DNA of 31,147 bases from Geomobilibacter sp964431365 (GCA_964431365.1 CAYSJJ010000052.1:1-31147); one strand, 5' to 3'; positions 7,000 through 15,208 are shown, counted from the first letter of the stretch. The notes: generated by a model not told the origin, from the letters alone. Program-made: numbers and translations.

Positions 7000-7413
7000 A
7001 TGGAACGTACATTCGCGATTATCAAGCCTGATGCCGTCGAGCGCAACCTGGTCGGCAAGGTCCTCGAAAAGGTGGAAGGGGCCGGATTCAGGATCGTCGG
7101 CATGAAGAAGATGCAGCTCTCCAAGGCGCAGGCCGAGGGGTTCTACTACGTGCACAAGGAACGCCCCTTTTTCAACGACCTCTGCAGCTTCATGTCCCGC
7201 AGCCCGGTGGTCGTGCTCTGCCTGGAAAAGGAAAACGCCATTGCCGACTGGCGCACCCTGATGGGAGCCACGAACCCGGCGAATGCCGACGCAGGCACCA
7301 TCCGCAAGGAATTTGCCAAGAACATCGAAGAAAACACCGTGCACGGCTCGGACGCTCCGGAGACCGCGGCATTTGAGATCCCCTATTTCTTCAGCGCGCT
7401 GGAGCTTGCATAG
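7000..7413 (+). CDS. ndk: Nucleoside diphosphate kinase
   Basis: This 137-residue enzyme transfers the gamma phosphate of ATP to nucleoside diphosphates through a phosphohistidine. The active-site histidine is His115 in NTVHGSD, and the N-terminal ERTFAIIKPDAVERN is diagnostic. Length matches the family. I start at ATG 7000 with GGAGG five bases ahead; an upstream in-frame start at 6952 would add 16 residues of unlike composition. It is followed by a terminator and then rlmN. Confidence 0.97.
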   Translation: MERTFAIIKPDAVERNLVGKVLEKVEGAGFRIVGMKKMQLSKAQAEGFYYVHKERPFFNDLCSFMSRSPVVVLCLEKENAIADWRTLMGATNPANADAGTIRKEFAKNIEENTVHGSDAPETAAFEIPYFFSALELA

Positions 7414-7436
7414 TCAACAGTGGACAAGAGGATTGT

Positions 7437-7463
7437 AAGCCCTTCTCCGGAAGGGCTTTTTTT
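7437..7463 (+). terminator. Terminator between ndk and rlmN
   Basis: AAGCCCTTC (7437-7445) pairs with GAAGGGCTT (7450-7458) and a T run follows to 7463. The rlmN start codon is only ten bases further on, so rlmN is either expressed by partial read-through or from a promoter not recognised here. Confidence 0.85.
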
Positions 7464-7473
7464 GTAGGAGCCC

Positions 7474-8499
7474 ATGTCGAATAGCGTAGATATCAAGAAT
7501 TTTAGCCTTCCCGAACTGGAGCAGTTTCTTGCCGGTCAAGGCAAGGAGCGCTTCCGGGCGACCCAGGTCTTCAAGTGGCTCTACCAGAGGGACGCCCGTT
7601 CCTTTGCTGAAATGACCAACCTCTCCAAGGACCTGCGCCAGGAACTGGAAGCGACCGCCTTTATCAGCAACCTGGTTCCGGAAACGGTTGAGGTGGGAGA
7701 CGACGGCACCCGCAAGTACCTCTTCACCCTGGACGACGGAGAGGCTGTCGAGTCGGTGCTGATCCCGGACGAGGGGCGCAATACCCTCTGCATCTCCTCC
7801 CAGGTCGGTTGTGCCATGGCCTGCGAGTTCTGCCTCACCGGTACCTTCCGGCTCACCCGCAATCTGACCACGGCGGAGATCGTGAACCAGGTCTGTGCGG
7901 TCCGCCGCGATGCGGAGATCCGCAATATCGTCTTCATGGGGATGGGGGAACCGCTCCACAATCTGGACAACGTGGTCCGGGCGATCCAGATACTGATCGA
8001 CGGCAACGGACTTCAGTTTTCCAACCGGCGGGTGACCGTCTCGACCAGCGGCCTGGTCCCTGAGATGGCGGAGCTGGGGCGACGGGTGACGGTGAACCTG
8101 GCGGTTTCCCTCAACGCCACTACCGACGAACTCCGCAACCGGATCATGCCGGTGAACCGCAGGTATCCCCTGGCGGAACTCCTCAAGGCGTGCCGGGCGT
8201 TTCCGCTCCCCTCCCGACGCAAGATCACCATCGAGTATGTCATGCTCGGCGGGGTGAACGACACGCTGGAGGATGCGAAGCGGCTCCTGCGGCTCATCAG
8301 CGACATCCCCAACAAGGTGAACCTGATCCCGTTCAACGAGCACGAGGGGTGTTCGTTCAAATCCCCGACCAGGGCGGCCATCGACGCCTTCCACAAGTAC
8401 CTGATCGACCGGCACGTGACCGTCATCACCCGCGACAGCCGGGGCGGGGACATCTCGGCAGCCTGCGGACAGCTCAAGGGGAAGCTGGCGAAGAAGTGA
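7474..8499 (+). CDS. rlmN: 23S rRNA A2503 / tRNA A37 C2-methyltransferase RlmN
   Basis: This 341-residue radical SAM enzyme methylates carbon 2 of adenosine. The cluster motif is Cys113-x3-Cys117-x2-Cys120 in VGCAMACEFC. The two mechanistic cysteines of the family are also present: Cys106 in TLCISSQ and Cys331 in SAACGQL, the latter expected to carry the methyl group. The GMGEP motif for SAM binding is visible as MGMGEPLHNLDN. Length is slightly shorter than the E. coli protein. AGGAG lies very close to the ATG. It follows ndk, as in many genomes. Confidence 0.96.
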   Translation: MSNSVDIKNFSLPELEQFLAGQGKERFRATQVFKWLYQRDARSFAEMTNLSKDLRQELEATAFISNLVPETVEVGDDGTRKYLFTLDDGEAVESVLIPDEGRNTLCISSQVGCAMACEFCLTGTFRLTRNLTTAEIVNQVCAVRRDAEIRNIVFMGMGEPLHNLDNVVRAIQILIDGNGLQFSNRRVTVSTSGLVPEMAELGRRVTVNLAVSLNATTDELRNRIMPVNRRYPLAELLKACRAFPLPSRRKITIEYVMLGGVNDTLEDAKRLLRLISDIPNKVNLIPFNEHEGCSFKSPTRAAIDAFHKYLIDRHVTVITRDSRGGDISAACGQLKGKLAKK

Positions 8500-8508
8500 G
8501 GCGTGAAC

Positions 8509-8689
8509 GTGAGAACCGAGCGCCCCGCTACGCTCAGGGTGCCGCTCGCACTGTCGCCGTACGGCTCATTGCGCGCCGGCCCATAAACTCGCCCTGACGG
8601 GCTCAGACAATATGGGCCGGCTTTGCTTCATTTCGCCTACTGCGACTGGCGCTCGGGCACAAGAGCTCCGCGCGGCACTCGGCTCTCAC
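8509..8689. repeat. Long imperfect palindrome between rlmN and mtnP (MITE- or REP-like)
   Basis: A left arm (8509-8585) and right arm (8611-8689) are imperfect inverted repeats of about 77 bases each around a 25-base centre. The outer tips match at 14 of 16 positions (GTGAGAACCGAGCGCC against the complement of GGCACTCGGCTCTCAC). The inner tips are perfect over 11 bp (GCCGGCCCATA/TATGGGCCGGC). The centre contains a GCCC/GGGC hairpin. It fills almost the whole gap and codes for nothing convincing. It could be a non-autonomous mobile element or a transcribed hairpin. Confidence 0.65.
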
Positions 8690-8723
8690 TGATTTGTGTG
8701 AAACCCAACGTAAAGGAGGCATC

Positions 8724-9593
8724 ATGGCTGAAAAGGTAATCGGCGTTATCGGCGGGAGCGGACTGTACGAGATGGAGGGGCTGACCGAGGTGGCTTCCGT
8801 GCGCGTCGATACCCCCTTTGGCGAGCCGTCGGACGAGTTCGTCACCGGCGTCCTCAACGGGGTGCGGATGGTCTTCCTCCCCAGGCACGGCAGGGGGCAC
8901 CGCCTGCTGCCGTCGGAGGTCAACTACCGGGCCAACATCTACGGCATGAAGAAGCTGGGGGTGGAACGGATCATCTCGGTCTCGGCCGTCGGGAGCCTGA
9001 AAGAGGCCATCGTGCCGGGTCACATCGTCATTCCCGACCAGTTCATCGATCGGACCAAGGGGGTCCGGGCGGATACCTTCTTCGGCAACGGGATAGTAGC
9101 CCACGTAGCCTTTGCCGACCCGGTCTGCGCATCGCTTTCCAACGTGCTGTACGAGGCGGCCCAGCGGGCAGGGGCCACGGCCCATAAAGGAGGAACCTAC
9201 GTCTGCATGGAGGGGCCGGCCTTTTCCACCCGGGCCGAATCGTTCATGTACATCGGGCTCGGGGCCTCCATCATCGGCATGACCAACCTGACCGAGGCCA
9301 AGTTGGCCCGGGAGGCGGAGATCTGCTACGGCATCATCGCCCTCTCCACCGATTACGACTGCTGGCACGATGCCCACGAGGACGTGTCGGTAGAGGCGGT
9401 GATCCAAATCATCAAGCAGAACGTGGTCATGGCCAAGAGCATTATCCGCCACGCAGTGGCAGATATCGCCGGCGAGCGGAGCTGTCCCTGCGCCTCTGCC
9501 CTCAGGTACGCCATTATCAGCGATCCGAAGGTGATCCCTGGCGAGACGCGGCAGAACCTGGACCCGATTATCGGGAAATATCTGCCAGACTGA
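8724..9593 (+). CDS. mtnP: S-methyl-5'-thioadenosine phosphorylase
   Basis: This 289-residue PNP/MTAP-family enzyme phosphorolyses methylthioadenosine to adenine and methylthioribose-1-phosphate, clearing the by-product of polyamine and related synthesis. Visible motifs are GGSGLYEM at the N-terminus (phosphate loop), PRHGRGHRLLPSEVNYRANI, the substrate segment CMEGPAFSTRAES, GMTNLTEAKLAREAEICYG, and STDYDCW. The DYDCW form favours methylthioadenosine over inosine/guanosine, but a broader purine phosphorylase activity is possible. The start uses AAAGGAGG four bases upstream. Its last 26 bases overlap the convergent pseudouridine synthase gene. Confidence 0.9.
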   Translation: MAEKVIGVIGGSGLYEMEGLTEVASVRVDTPFGEPSDEFVTGVLNGVRMVFLPRHGRGHRLLPSEVNYRANIYGMKKLGVERIISVSAVGSLKEAIVPGHIVIPDQFIDRTKGVRADTFFGNGIVAHVAFADPVCASLSNVLYEAAQRAGATAHKGGTYVCMEGPAFSTRAESFMYIGLGASIIGMTNLTEAKLAREAEICYGIIALSTDYDCWHDAHEDVSVEAVIQIIKQNVVMAKSIIRHAVADIAGERSCPCASALRYAIISDPKVIPGETRQNLDPIIGKYLPD

Positions 9594-10470
9594 GGTGCGG
9601 CAGCGCGTCGAGAACCTCGCCGGGAGCATTGCCGGTGAGCTTGTCGAGAATGGAGAGGAACCCTTGGGGGAGCGGGGCAGTGATGCTCAGCTCCCTTTTG
9701 TTTTCCGGATGCCGGAGCGAGAGGAAGAATGAGTGGAGGAGGTGTCCGGTCTGGTACGGCAGCGGGGTGCCGCCGTAGCGGCGGTCTCCGAGTATCGGGT
9801 GACCGATCTGCTGGAGGTGCCGGCGGATCTGGTGCGTTCGGCCGGTTACGGGGACCAGGGAGAGAAACGCCCCGGCATCCCCCTGGAAAAGGGTGCGGAA
9901 ATGGGTCGTGGCCTCCTTGCCGGCCAGCGGGGCATCGATGATCCCCCCGTCAGGCACCACACCCGGAACGACGGCAAGGTAGATCTTGCCGAGGCCTACT
10001 TCCTTCACCACCCGGCCGAACATCCCTGCGGCCCGGGAGCTCTTGGCAAGGATGATGGCGCCGGACGTCCCCCGGTCGAGCCGGTTTACCGGCCGGAGCC
10101 GGCAGGGGGTCCCCCGTGCCTCCAGGAACCGTTCGGCAACGGCCAGCAGGGTCGGTTCCTCCTCCCCGGTTTTGTGCACCGGCAGACCGGCCGGCTTGTT
10201 GGCGACGATCACCAGGTCGTCCTCGAAGAGGATCTCCAGGAGGGGGGGGGACGAGGTCAGCAGCTCCCTGGTCCGAGCGCTCTCCTTCATCGTGACCACG
10301 TCGCCCCGCACCAGCATGGTCTCTGCGGCCGCTGCGCCGCCGTTCACCAGCACGTGTCTGCCGGTGATGAGCTTGCGGCGATAGGCGGCGGGGGCAGCGG
10401 GGAGAAGTGAATGGAGCAGGCTTTCGAGCTGGCGGCAGTGGTCCGGTTCGGCAATGGCAAAGGTGAGCAT
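9568..10470 (-). CDS. RluA-family pseudouridine synthase
   Basis: This 300-residue protein has an S4-like RNA-binding segment near the N-terminus (about residues 25-75, with LITGRHVLVNGG) and a RluA catalytic domain. The catalytic aspartate is Asp132 in PVNRLDRGTSG, and GRTHQIRRHLQ is the second family motif. It isomerises uridine to pseudouridine in rRNA or tRNA; the target site cannot be told. The ATG at 10470 was chosen because the domain starts there; the 94 extra codons upstream look non-coding. A run of nine G (C on the coding strand) at 10242-10250 lies inside the gene. It is convergent with mtnP. Confidence 0.88.
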   Translation of the reverse strand: MLTFAIAEPDHCRQLESLLHSLLPAAPAAYRRKLITGRHVLVNGGAAAAETMLVRGDVVTMKESARTRELLTSSPPLLEILFEDDLVIVANKPAGLPVHKTGEEEPTLLAVAERFLEARGTPCRLRPVNRLDRGTSGAIILAKSSRAAGMFGRVVKEVGLGKIYLAVVPGVVPDGGIIDAPLAGKEATTHFRTLFQGDAGAFLSLVPVTGRTHQIRRHLQQIGHPILGDRRYGGTPLPYQTGHLLHSFFLSLRHPENKRELSITAPLPQGFLSILDKLTGNAPGEVLDALPHLSLADISR

Positions 10471-10693
10471 GGGAGGACTATACCCCTTCCGGCAGGCCAG
10501 GGCAAGCGTGCCGGTTGAATGACAGCAGCTGGTGCTCGGGCAGAGGCACTCCGTCGGCGCGGCATCCGTCACGGGGCGAGGAAAAACCAGATAGGACTTG
10601 ACCTGACCAGGAAGGCACAGTATATGAGTATCCAGGGCTGAAACCTTGCCCAGCAACGGCCGACGCCGATTTAGAACATAAAGGGAGAGTGGG

Positions 10694-11611
10694 ATGGGAA
10701 TACTTGTTGTCGGCTCCGTGGCCATCGATTCGGTGGAGACCCCGTTTGGCAAGGGAGAGAGCGTTTTGGGCGGGTCTGCGACCTATTTCTCCACTGCGGC
10801 GAGTTTCTTCACCGACGTGAATCTGGTGGGGGTGGTGGGTGAGGACTTTCCCGAGGAGCATATCGCGTTTCTCCGTTCCCGGAACATCGACCTGCAGGGG
10901 CTGGTGCGCGAGCAGGGAAAGACCTTTCACTGGAAGGGGCGCTACGGGTTCGATCTGAACGAGGCCCAGACCCTTGAGACGCACCTGAACGTCTTTGCTG
11001 CGTTCCGTCCCCAGGTGCCCGAGGCGTATCGGGACGCAGAGTATCTGATCCTTGCCAACATCGATCCGGAACTTCAGCTTGAAGTACTGAGCCAGGTCCG
11101 GAAGCCGCGGGTGGTCGCCTGCGACACCATGAATTTCTGGATTTCGTCCAAGCCGGAAGCGCTGAAGGAGGTCGTGGCCAAGGTCGATTTCCTCATCATC
11201 AACGAGGGGGAGGCGCGGCAACTCTCCGGCGAGGTCAACCTGGTGAAGGCGGCCCGCGCCATCATGGCACTGGGGTGCAAGAATCTCATCATCAAGCGTG
11301 GCGAGTACGGGGTGCTGATGTTCACCGGTACGTCGGTCTTTGCCGCGCCTGCCTATCCGTTGGAAGAGGTCTTTGATCCGACCGGCGCCGGGGATACCTT
11401 TGCCGGTGGTTTCATGGGGTATCTGGCCAACACGGGAAACCTCTCGGAGGAAGGGATCCGTCAGGCGATCGTCTGCGGCAGCGTCATGGCATCATTCACC
11501 GTGGAGGACTTCAGCCTGAATCGACTGAAGCGGCTAGAGTACCCGGAGATCGAGGCCCGTTACCGGAGCTTCAAGGGGATGACCCACTTCGAGGGACTTG
11601 CCGCCGGTTAG
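10694..11611 (+). CDS. PfkB/ribokinase-family sugar or nucleoside kinase
   Basis: This 305-residue kinase has the N-terminal GGSATYFSTAA segment, an NEGEARQLSG segment and the signature DPTGAGDTFAGGF, whose Asp234 is the catalytic base. The family phosphorylates sugars, nucleosides or related alcohols with ATP. The substrate is unknown. Its position near mtnP makes a role in nucleoside or methylthioribose salvage conceivable, but nothing in the active site proves it. AAGGGAG lies upstream of the ATG. It diverges from the pseudouridine synthase gene. Confidence 0.88.
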   Translation: MGILVVGSVAIDSVETPFGKGESVLGGSATYFSTAASFFTDVNLVGVVGEDFPEEHIAFLRSRNIDLQGLVREQGKTFHWKGRYGFDLNEAQTLETHLNVFAAFRPQVPEAYRDAEYLILANIDPELQLEVLSQVRKPRVVACDTMNFWISSKPEALKEVVAKVDFLIINEGEARQLSGEVNLVKAARAIMALGCKNLIIKRGEYGVLMFTGTSVFAAPAYPLEEVFDPTGAGDTFAGGFMGYLANTGNLSEEGIRQAIVCGSVMASFTVEDFSLNRLKRLEYPEIEARYRSFKGMTHFEGLAAG

Positions 11612-11631
11612 CGTCACGGCACTCCTGCAGA

Positions 11632-11660
11632 TTGACACTGCCAGGTGAATCTGCTACGTA
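11632..11660 (+). promoter_or_regulatory. Weak promoter candidate for the TPR/RodZ gene group
   Basis: TTGACA (11632-11637) is a perfect -35 box, followed after 17 bases by TACGTA with an upstream TGC, giving a weak extended -10. If used, transcription would begin almost at the edge of the palindromic repeat at 11673, placing that repeat in the 5' leader. Confidence 0.3.
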
Positions 11661-11672
11661 TACGCCTGCTCT

Positions 11673-11816
11673 AGCAGGATGTTGAAAACCTCAGGTTGCT
11701 CAAAAATGGTCAGATCGTCGCACCCGCAGCAAGCTCCGCGGAGGCGTAGCAGCGCTACGCCGCACAAGGTAGCTTGCGAGGACGGCGGCGAGATGGCTGT
11801 TTTTCAGCAACCTGCT
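11673..11816. repeat. Dispersed palindromic repeat with terminal inverted repeats, complete copy
   Basis: The 144-bp element begins AGCAGGATGTTGAAAA and ends TTTTTCAGCAACCTGCT, near-perfect terminal inverted repeats. Its middle has a GCGTAGC/GCTACGC hairpin and the halves are imperfect complements. The right half recurs inverted at the end of the window (31087-31147) with only a few differences. No transposase is nearby and no clear target-site duplication is seen. It resembles a MITE or REP-type family. It lies just ahead of the TPR lipoprotein gene. Confidence 0.75.
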
Positions 11817-11876
11817 GGAATACGCTCATCAGGAGGCTCGCTGCCGGCCGACAGGTCTGTCCGCCGGGGGGTTCCC

Positions 11877-12626
11877 ATGGAAATTCGCCGCCTTTTGTTC
11901 CTCAGCATAGCGCTCCTCCTTGCGCTTACCTCCTGCAGTATCACGTCGACTGCCCGGAAGCAGGCGTCCTACCATTTTCAGATGGGACAGTCTCATCTGG
12001 CTGAAAACAACCTGACCGGAGCTCTTGTCGAGTTCAGCCAGGCCGAGTCGCTCTATGCGGACGATCCGGAACTCCTGAATTACCTCGGCCTCACCTATCT
12101 GCGTAAGGGAAAATTCGAGATCGCCGAGCAGAAATTCCGGCGGGCATTGGAACTGAAGCCGGATTATTCCGACGCCAGGAACAATCTGGGGCTCGCCTGT
12201 CTGGAGTTGAAGCGGTGGGATGAGGCGATCTACCAGTTCAAGCTGGTGACCGAGGACATCTTTTACCTCGACCAGGCTGCCGCGGCAATCAATCTGGCCC
12301 TGGCCCTTTCGGGGAAGGGGGAGTTTCAGCAGGCGCTCGCCATCCTCAGGCCACTGGTCAGCAACTATCCGCGCGATCCCCGTGCCCGCCTGAATCTCGG
12401 TAAGGTCTATTTCTCTCTGGACAAGCTCGATCTGGCAGTCATCGAATACCGGAAGGCTGTGGAGCTCTATCCGGACTATGCCAGTGCGCACTATAATCTT
12501 GCCTTGGCCTATCTGAAGCTGAAAGACAACGCTTCCGCCCGTTCCTCCTTCCGGGAGGTGGTGCGGATTTCTCCGGATGCCGAGATCGGGCAGTTGTCCC
12601 GCGAGTATCTGGACCTCATGAAGTGA
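11877..12626 (+). CDS. TPR-repeat lipoprotein (PilF/PilW-like)
   Basis: This 249-residue protein has a lipoprotein signal ending LTSC with Cys20 as the lipidated residue, then about six tetratricopeptide repeats from residue 30 to the end, for example the segments YLGLTYLRKGKFEIAEQKF and NLGKVYFSLDKLDLAVIEY. It resembles the outer-membrane pilotin PilF/PilW that supports type IV pilus secretin assembly. Its position directly before a rodZ-like gene supports this. The ATG at 11877 is preceded by a GGGGG stretch, and longer in-frame starts read into the repeat element. It overlaps the next gene by four bases. A generic TPR lipoprotein is the alternative. Confidence 0.82.
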   Translation: MEIRRLLFLSIALLLALTSCSITSTARKQASYHFQMGQSHLAENNLTGALVEFSQAESLYADDPELLNYLGLTYLRKGKFEIAEQKFRRALELKPDYSDARNNLGLACLELKRWDEAIYQFKLVTEDIFYLDQAAAAINLALALSGKGEFQQALAILRPLVSNYPRDPRARLNLGKVYFSLDKLDLAVIEYRKAVELYPDYASAHYNLALAYLKLKDNASARSSFREVVRISPDAEIGQLSREYLDLMK

Positions 12627-13477
12627 GCGAAGCTGTGTCCGAGTCGCCGGAACAAAACAGCGCCGATCGTGTGATCGGAGCTACTCTGCAGGATCTGCGG
12701 ATTTCCCGGGGAATAAGGTTGGAAGAGGTTTCCCAGGTTACCAGGATCGGGAAGGGGTATCTCGAGGCGATCGAAGAGGGGCGTCTGGACAAGCTCCCGA
12801 GCGGTGCCTACAGCCGCGGGTTCATTCGCCAGTATGCCCAGTTCCTCGGTCTCGGAGAGGCTGAAATTGCTGCCCTGCTGGCCCCTCCCCCCCAGGAGGG
12901 CGGAGAAGAGCCCCCGGTCAACCCGGCGAAGCGGACCGAGCGGCGTGAGCGGCGGCCGGTGAACCTGAAGGGGAACTGGCTGATTTCGGCGCTCCTGCTC
13001 GCCCTGGTGGCCCTGATCGCCCTGGTGACCGGTGACCGCCGCCCAGACTCCCCGGTCAAGGCTCCGGCCGTGGTCGATCGATCGCTCCCGGCTTCGCAGC
13101 CCGCGGCGGTGAAACCGGGACAACTCGTTGTGAGCAGTGCGCGGAGGGAATCAGCTCCGCCGTCGGTTGCGCCTCTCCCCGGGCAACGGCCGGCTACCGG
13201 TTCACAGGGAGAAGCGGCAGGCGACGGCGTCGTGCTCCGCCTCAAGGTTATCCATGACAGCTGGCTCTCCATGACCATCGATGACGCCCTTTCTCAGCAA
13301 TACGAACTCAAGAGCGGGGACGTCATCGAATGGAAGGGGGAGCGCAGTTTCATGCTGGATGTGGGGAACGGTGCCGCTTTCGAGGGTGAATTCAACGGTA
13401 AGCCGATCCAGTCCCTTGGTGAGGCTGGCAAGCCCGCCCATGTGGTGCTCAAGGCCAACGGCCAGAGCGAGCAGTGA
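12623..13477 (+). CDS. RodZ-like cytoskeletal membrane protein
   Basis: This 284-residue protein has the RodZ layout: a cytoplasmic helix-turn-helix domain of the HTH_25 type (about 18-90, with LQDLRISRGIRLEEVSQVTR and SGAYSRGFIRQYAQFLGL), a basic linker, one membrane helix (about 119-136), a Pro/Ala-rich linker and a C-terminal beta domain (about 205-278; DUF4115 type). RodZ links MreB to the cell-wall elongation machinery. Translation starts at a GTG overlapping the stop of the TPR gene, so they are coupled. The linker is longer than the folded parts need, common in this family. Confidence 0.87.
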   Translation: MSEAVSESPEQNSADRVIGATLQDLRISRGIRLEEVSQVTRIGKGYLEAIEEGRLDKLPSGAYSRGFIRQYAQFLGLGEAEIAALLAPPPQEGGEEPPVNPAKRTERRERRPVNLKGNWLISALLLALVALIALVTGDRRPDSPVKAPAVVDRSLPASQPAAVKPGQLVVSSARRESAPPSVAPLPGQRPATGSQGEAAGDGVVLRLKVIHDSWLSMTIDDALSQQYELKSGDVIEWKGERSFMLDVGNGAAFEGEFNGKPIQSLGEAGKPAHVVLKANGQSEQ

Positions 13478-13508
13478 CGGCTCGCGGACCCATTAGAGGA
13501 GTTCCGAT

Positions 13509-14246
13509 ATGCAGGTGGTTGCACGGTGCCGCAAGTGCGGCAAGGTAATGAAGAGCGTACGGGTTGACAACTACCGGGTGAAGATGACCTGCAGTTGCGG
13601 GTTTTCCGACTTCAGGACGATGACCGAGCGGGTCAAGACGGTCAATCCCTTTTTCCACAAAGCGAGCTTTTCACCGTTCCTCGAGGACGAAAAGGGGAAG
13701 ATGGTCCTCAGTATGCAGCGGGCCAACCGGGAACACATGGAGATCATCTCTCTGGAAGAGATCAGCATGCTCGTCTCGTCTGATTTCGACCTCCCCCAGG
13801 TCCTTCAGCAGATGGCCAGCAAGGTGGCCAACCAACTGAAAGTGAGTGTCTGCAGCATCTATCTGATGGAGGGGGACGAACTGGTCCTGGCAGCCACCCA
13901 CGGGTTCGACCAGTCGTGCGTCGGCAAGATCAGGATTCGGGTCGGCGAGGGCATAACCGGCACCGTGGCGAAGGACCGGCAGTACATCTCCCTGGACATG
14001 GCCTCCAAGGATCCGCGGTACGTGAACTTCGAAGAACTTCATGAAGATAAGTACAACGGCATGCTTTCCTTCCCCATAGCCGACAAGAATGAAGTCTTCG
14101 GGGTCGTCAATCTCAATGCCACCTCCATCAAGACCTTTTCCGAGGACGAGATCTATTTCGTCTCCATTATCTCCAACCTGCTCCTTACCGCGATCAAGCT
14201 GCGCCGGACCGTTGCCGCCGGAAAAGCGGCCGCGCCGGTGACTTGA
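13509..14246 (+). CDS. GAF-domain protein with N-terminal zinc ribbon
   Basis: This 245-residue protein starts with a four-cysteine cluster, Cys7-x2-Cys10 and Cys28-x-Cys30, likely a zinc ribbon. A linker leads to one GAF domain (about 85-235), with a helix EEISMLVSSDFDLPQVLQQM, the core SVCSIYLMEGDELVLAATHG, VGEGITGTVA and FGVVNLNA. There is no output domain, so it may sense a small molecule or redox state and act through a partner. The likely partner is the receiver protein immediately downstream. RBS GAGGAG is well placed. The N-terminal segment also recalls PilZ-type regulators in sequence flavour, but I do not see that domain. Confidence 0.75.
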   Translation: MQVVARCRKCGKVMKSVRVDNYRVKMTCSCGFSDFRTMTERVKTVNPFFHKASFSPFLEDEKGKMVLSMQRANREHMEIISLEEISMLVSSDFDLPQVLQQMASKVANQLKVSVCSIYLMEGDELVLAATHGFDQSCVGKIRIRVGEGITGTVAKDRQYISLDMASKDPRYVNFEELHEDKYNGMLSFPIADKNEVFGVVNLNATSIKTFSEDEIYFVSIISNLLLTAIKLRRTVAAGKAAAPVT

Positions 14247-14303
14247 CACCGGTAAATGCCATGCTACAATCCATCCGTTATGGGCTATTCATTGGAGAGT
14301 TGT

Positions 14304-14684
14304 GTGGCAAAGCAGATAAAGAGAATACTGGTCGTAGACGACGAAGAGAATGCCCGGATCGGGCTCTCACGGCTCCTCGCCCAGGAGGGTTTCCTGGTGG
14401 AAAGCGTGGCCAACGGCTACGAGGCGCTGGATTATCTCAGGCAGCAGGACGTGAACCTGATCGTCACCGACATCAACATGCCCGAGATGAACGGCATCGC
14501 CTTTCTCCGGGAGTTGAACAAGCACTTTCCCAAGAGCAACGTCATCATGATCACCGCCTATGGCGGAGTGGAGTCGTACATCGAGGCGATGAATCTGGGG
14601 GCGTTCGAGTATATCAATAAGCCGGTGAAGATCGACGAGCTCAAGTCGATACTGAAAAAGATCTTCAAGGAGACGACCCACTGA
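14304..14684 (+). CDS. Single-domain response regulator (CheY-like receiver)
   Basis: This 126-residue receiver has the acidic pair DDE near the N-terminus, phospho-acceptor Asp56 in VTDINMPEMNG, the switch residue in MITAYGG, and the conserved lysine in INKPVK. There is no output domain. The GTG at 14304 is chosen because GGAGAG stands seven bases ahead; the in-frame ATG codons at 14256 and 14280 lack a ribosome site. It probably receives phosphate from a kinase elsewhere or from the receiver-kinase encoded about 600 bases downstream. Confidence 0.88.
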   Translation: MAKQIKRILVVDDEENARIGLSRLLAQEGFLVESVANGYEALDYLRQQDVNLIVTDINMPEMNGIAFLRELNKHFPKSNVIMITAYGGVESYIEAMNLGAFEYINKPVKIDELKSILKKIFKETTH

Positions 14685-14727
14685 CGGCGAGACGGCCCGG
14701 TGCGGCACTTCTTTGAAAGGGGACATC

Positions 14728-15171
14728 ATGAAGGACTTCAAGACGATTCTGTTCGCCAACGATTTTGCCGAAACCTCCGAGGAGGTATTCGACTACGCCC
14801 TGACCATGGCAAAGAAATATGACGCCAAGCTCCTGATCGTCCACGTCATCAATGAACCGGTCGATCTGCGTGGCTTCTATGTCCCGCACATCTCCTTCGA
14901 AAATCTGGAAAAGGAGATCGCCGAGGGGGCGGAGAAGATGATGGAGAAGTTCTGCCGCACCAAGGTCAAGGATTTTACCAACTATGAGACGTTCATTCTC
15001 TCCGGCATCCCGTACGAAGAGATCATGAAGAAGGCCGACGAGACCAAGGCTTCGCTCATCATCATGGGAACCCATGGCCGCCGGGGGCTGGACCACATGC
15101 TGTTCGGCAGCACTGCGGAGCGGGTCGTGCGCGGTGCCGGTTGTCCGGTACTGACCGTCCGTCTTCCGTAG
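14728..15171 (+). CDS. Universal stress protein, UspA family
   Basis: This 147-residue single-domain protein has the ATP-binding pattern G-x2-G-x9-G-S at Gly114, Gly117 and Gly127-Ser128, in MGTHGRRGLDHMLFGSTAE, plus the N-terminal strand and Asp in FKTILFANDF. An ATP-binding, stress-related cytoplasmic role is expected. AAAGGGGA precedes the ATG at 14728; an in-frame TTG five codons earlier is less likely. It is the last gene before a terminator. Confidence 0.92.
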   Translation: MKDFKTILFANDFAETSEEVFDYALTMAKKYDAKLLIVHVINEPVDLRGFYVPHISFENLEKEIAEGAEKMMEKFCRTKVKDFTNYETFILSGIPYEEIMKKADETKASLIIMGTHGRRGLDHMLFGSTAERVVRGAGCPVLTVRLP

Positions 15172-15208
15172 AGTCCCTCTTGTTGCACCCAGCATCACGA
15201 TCCGGGAT

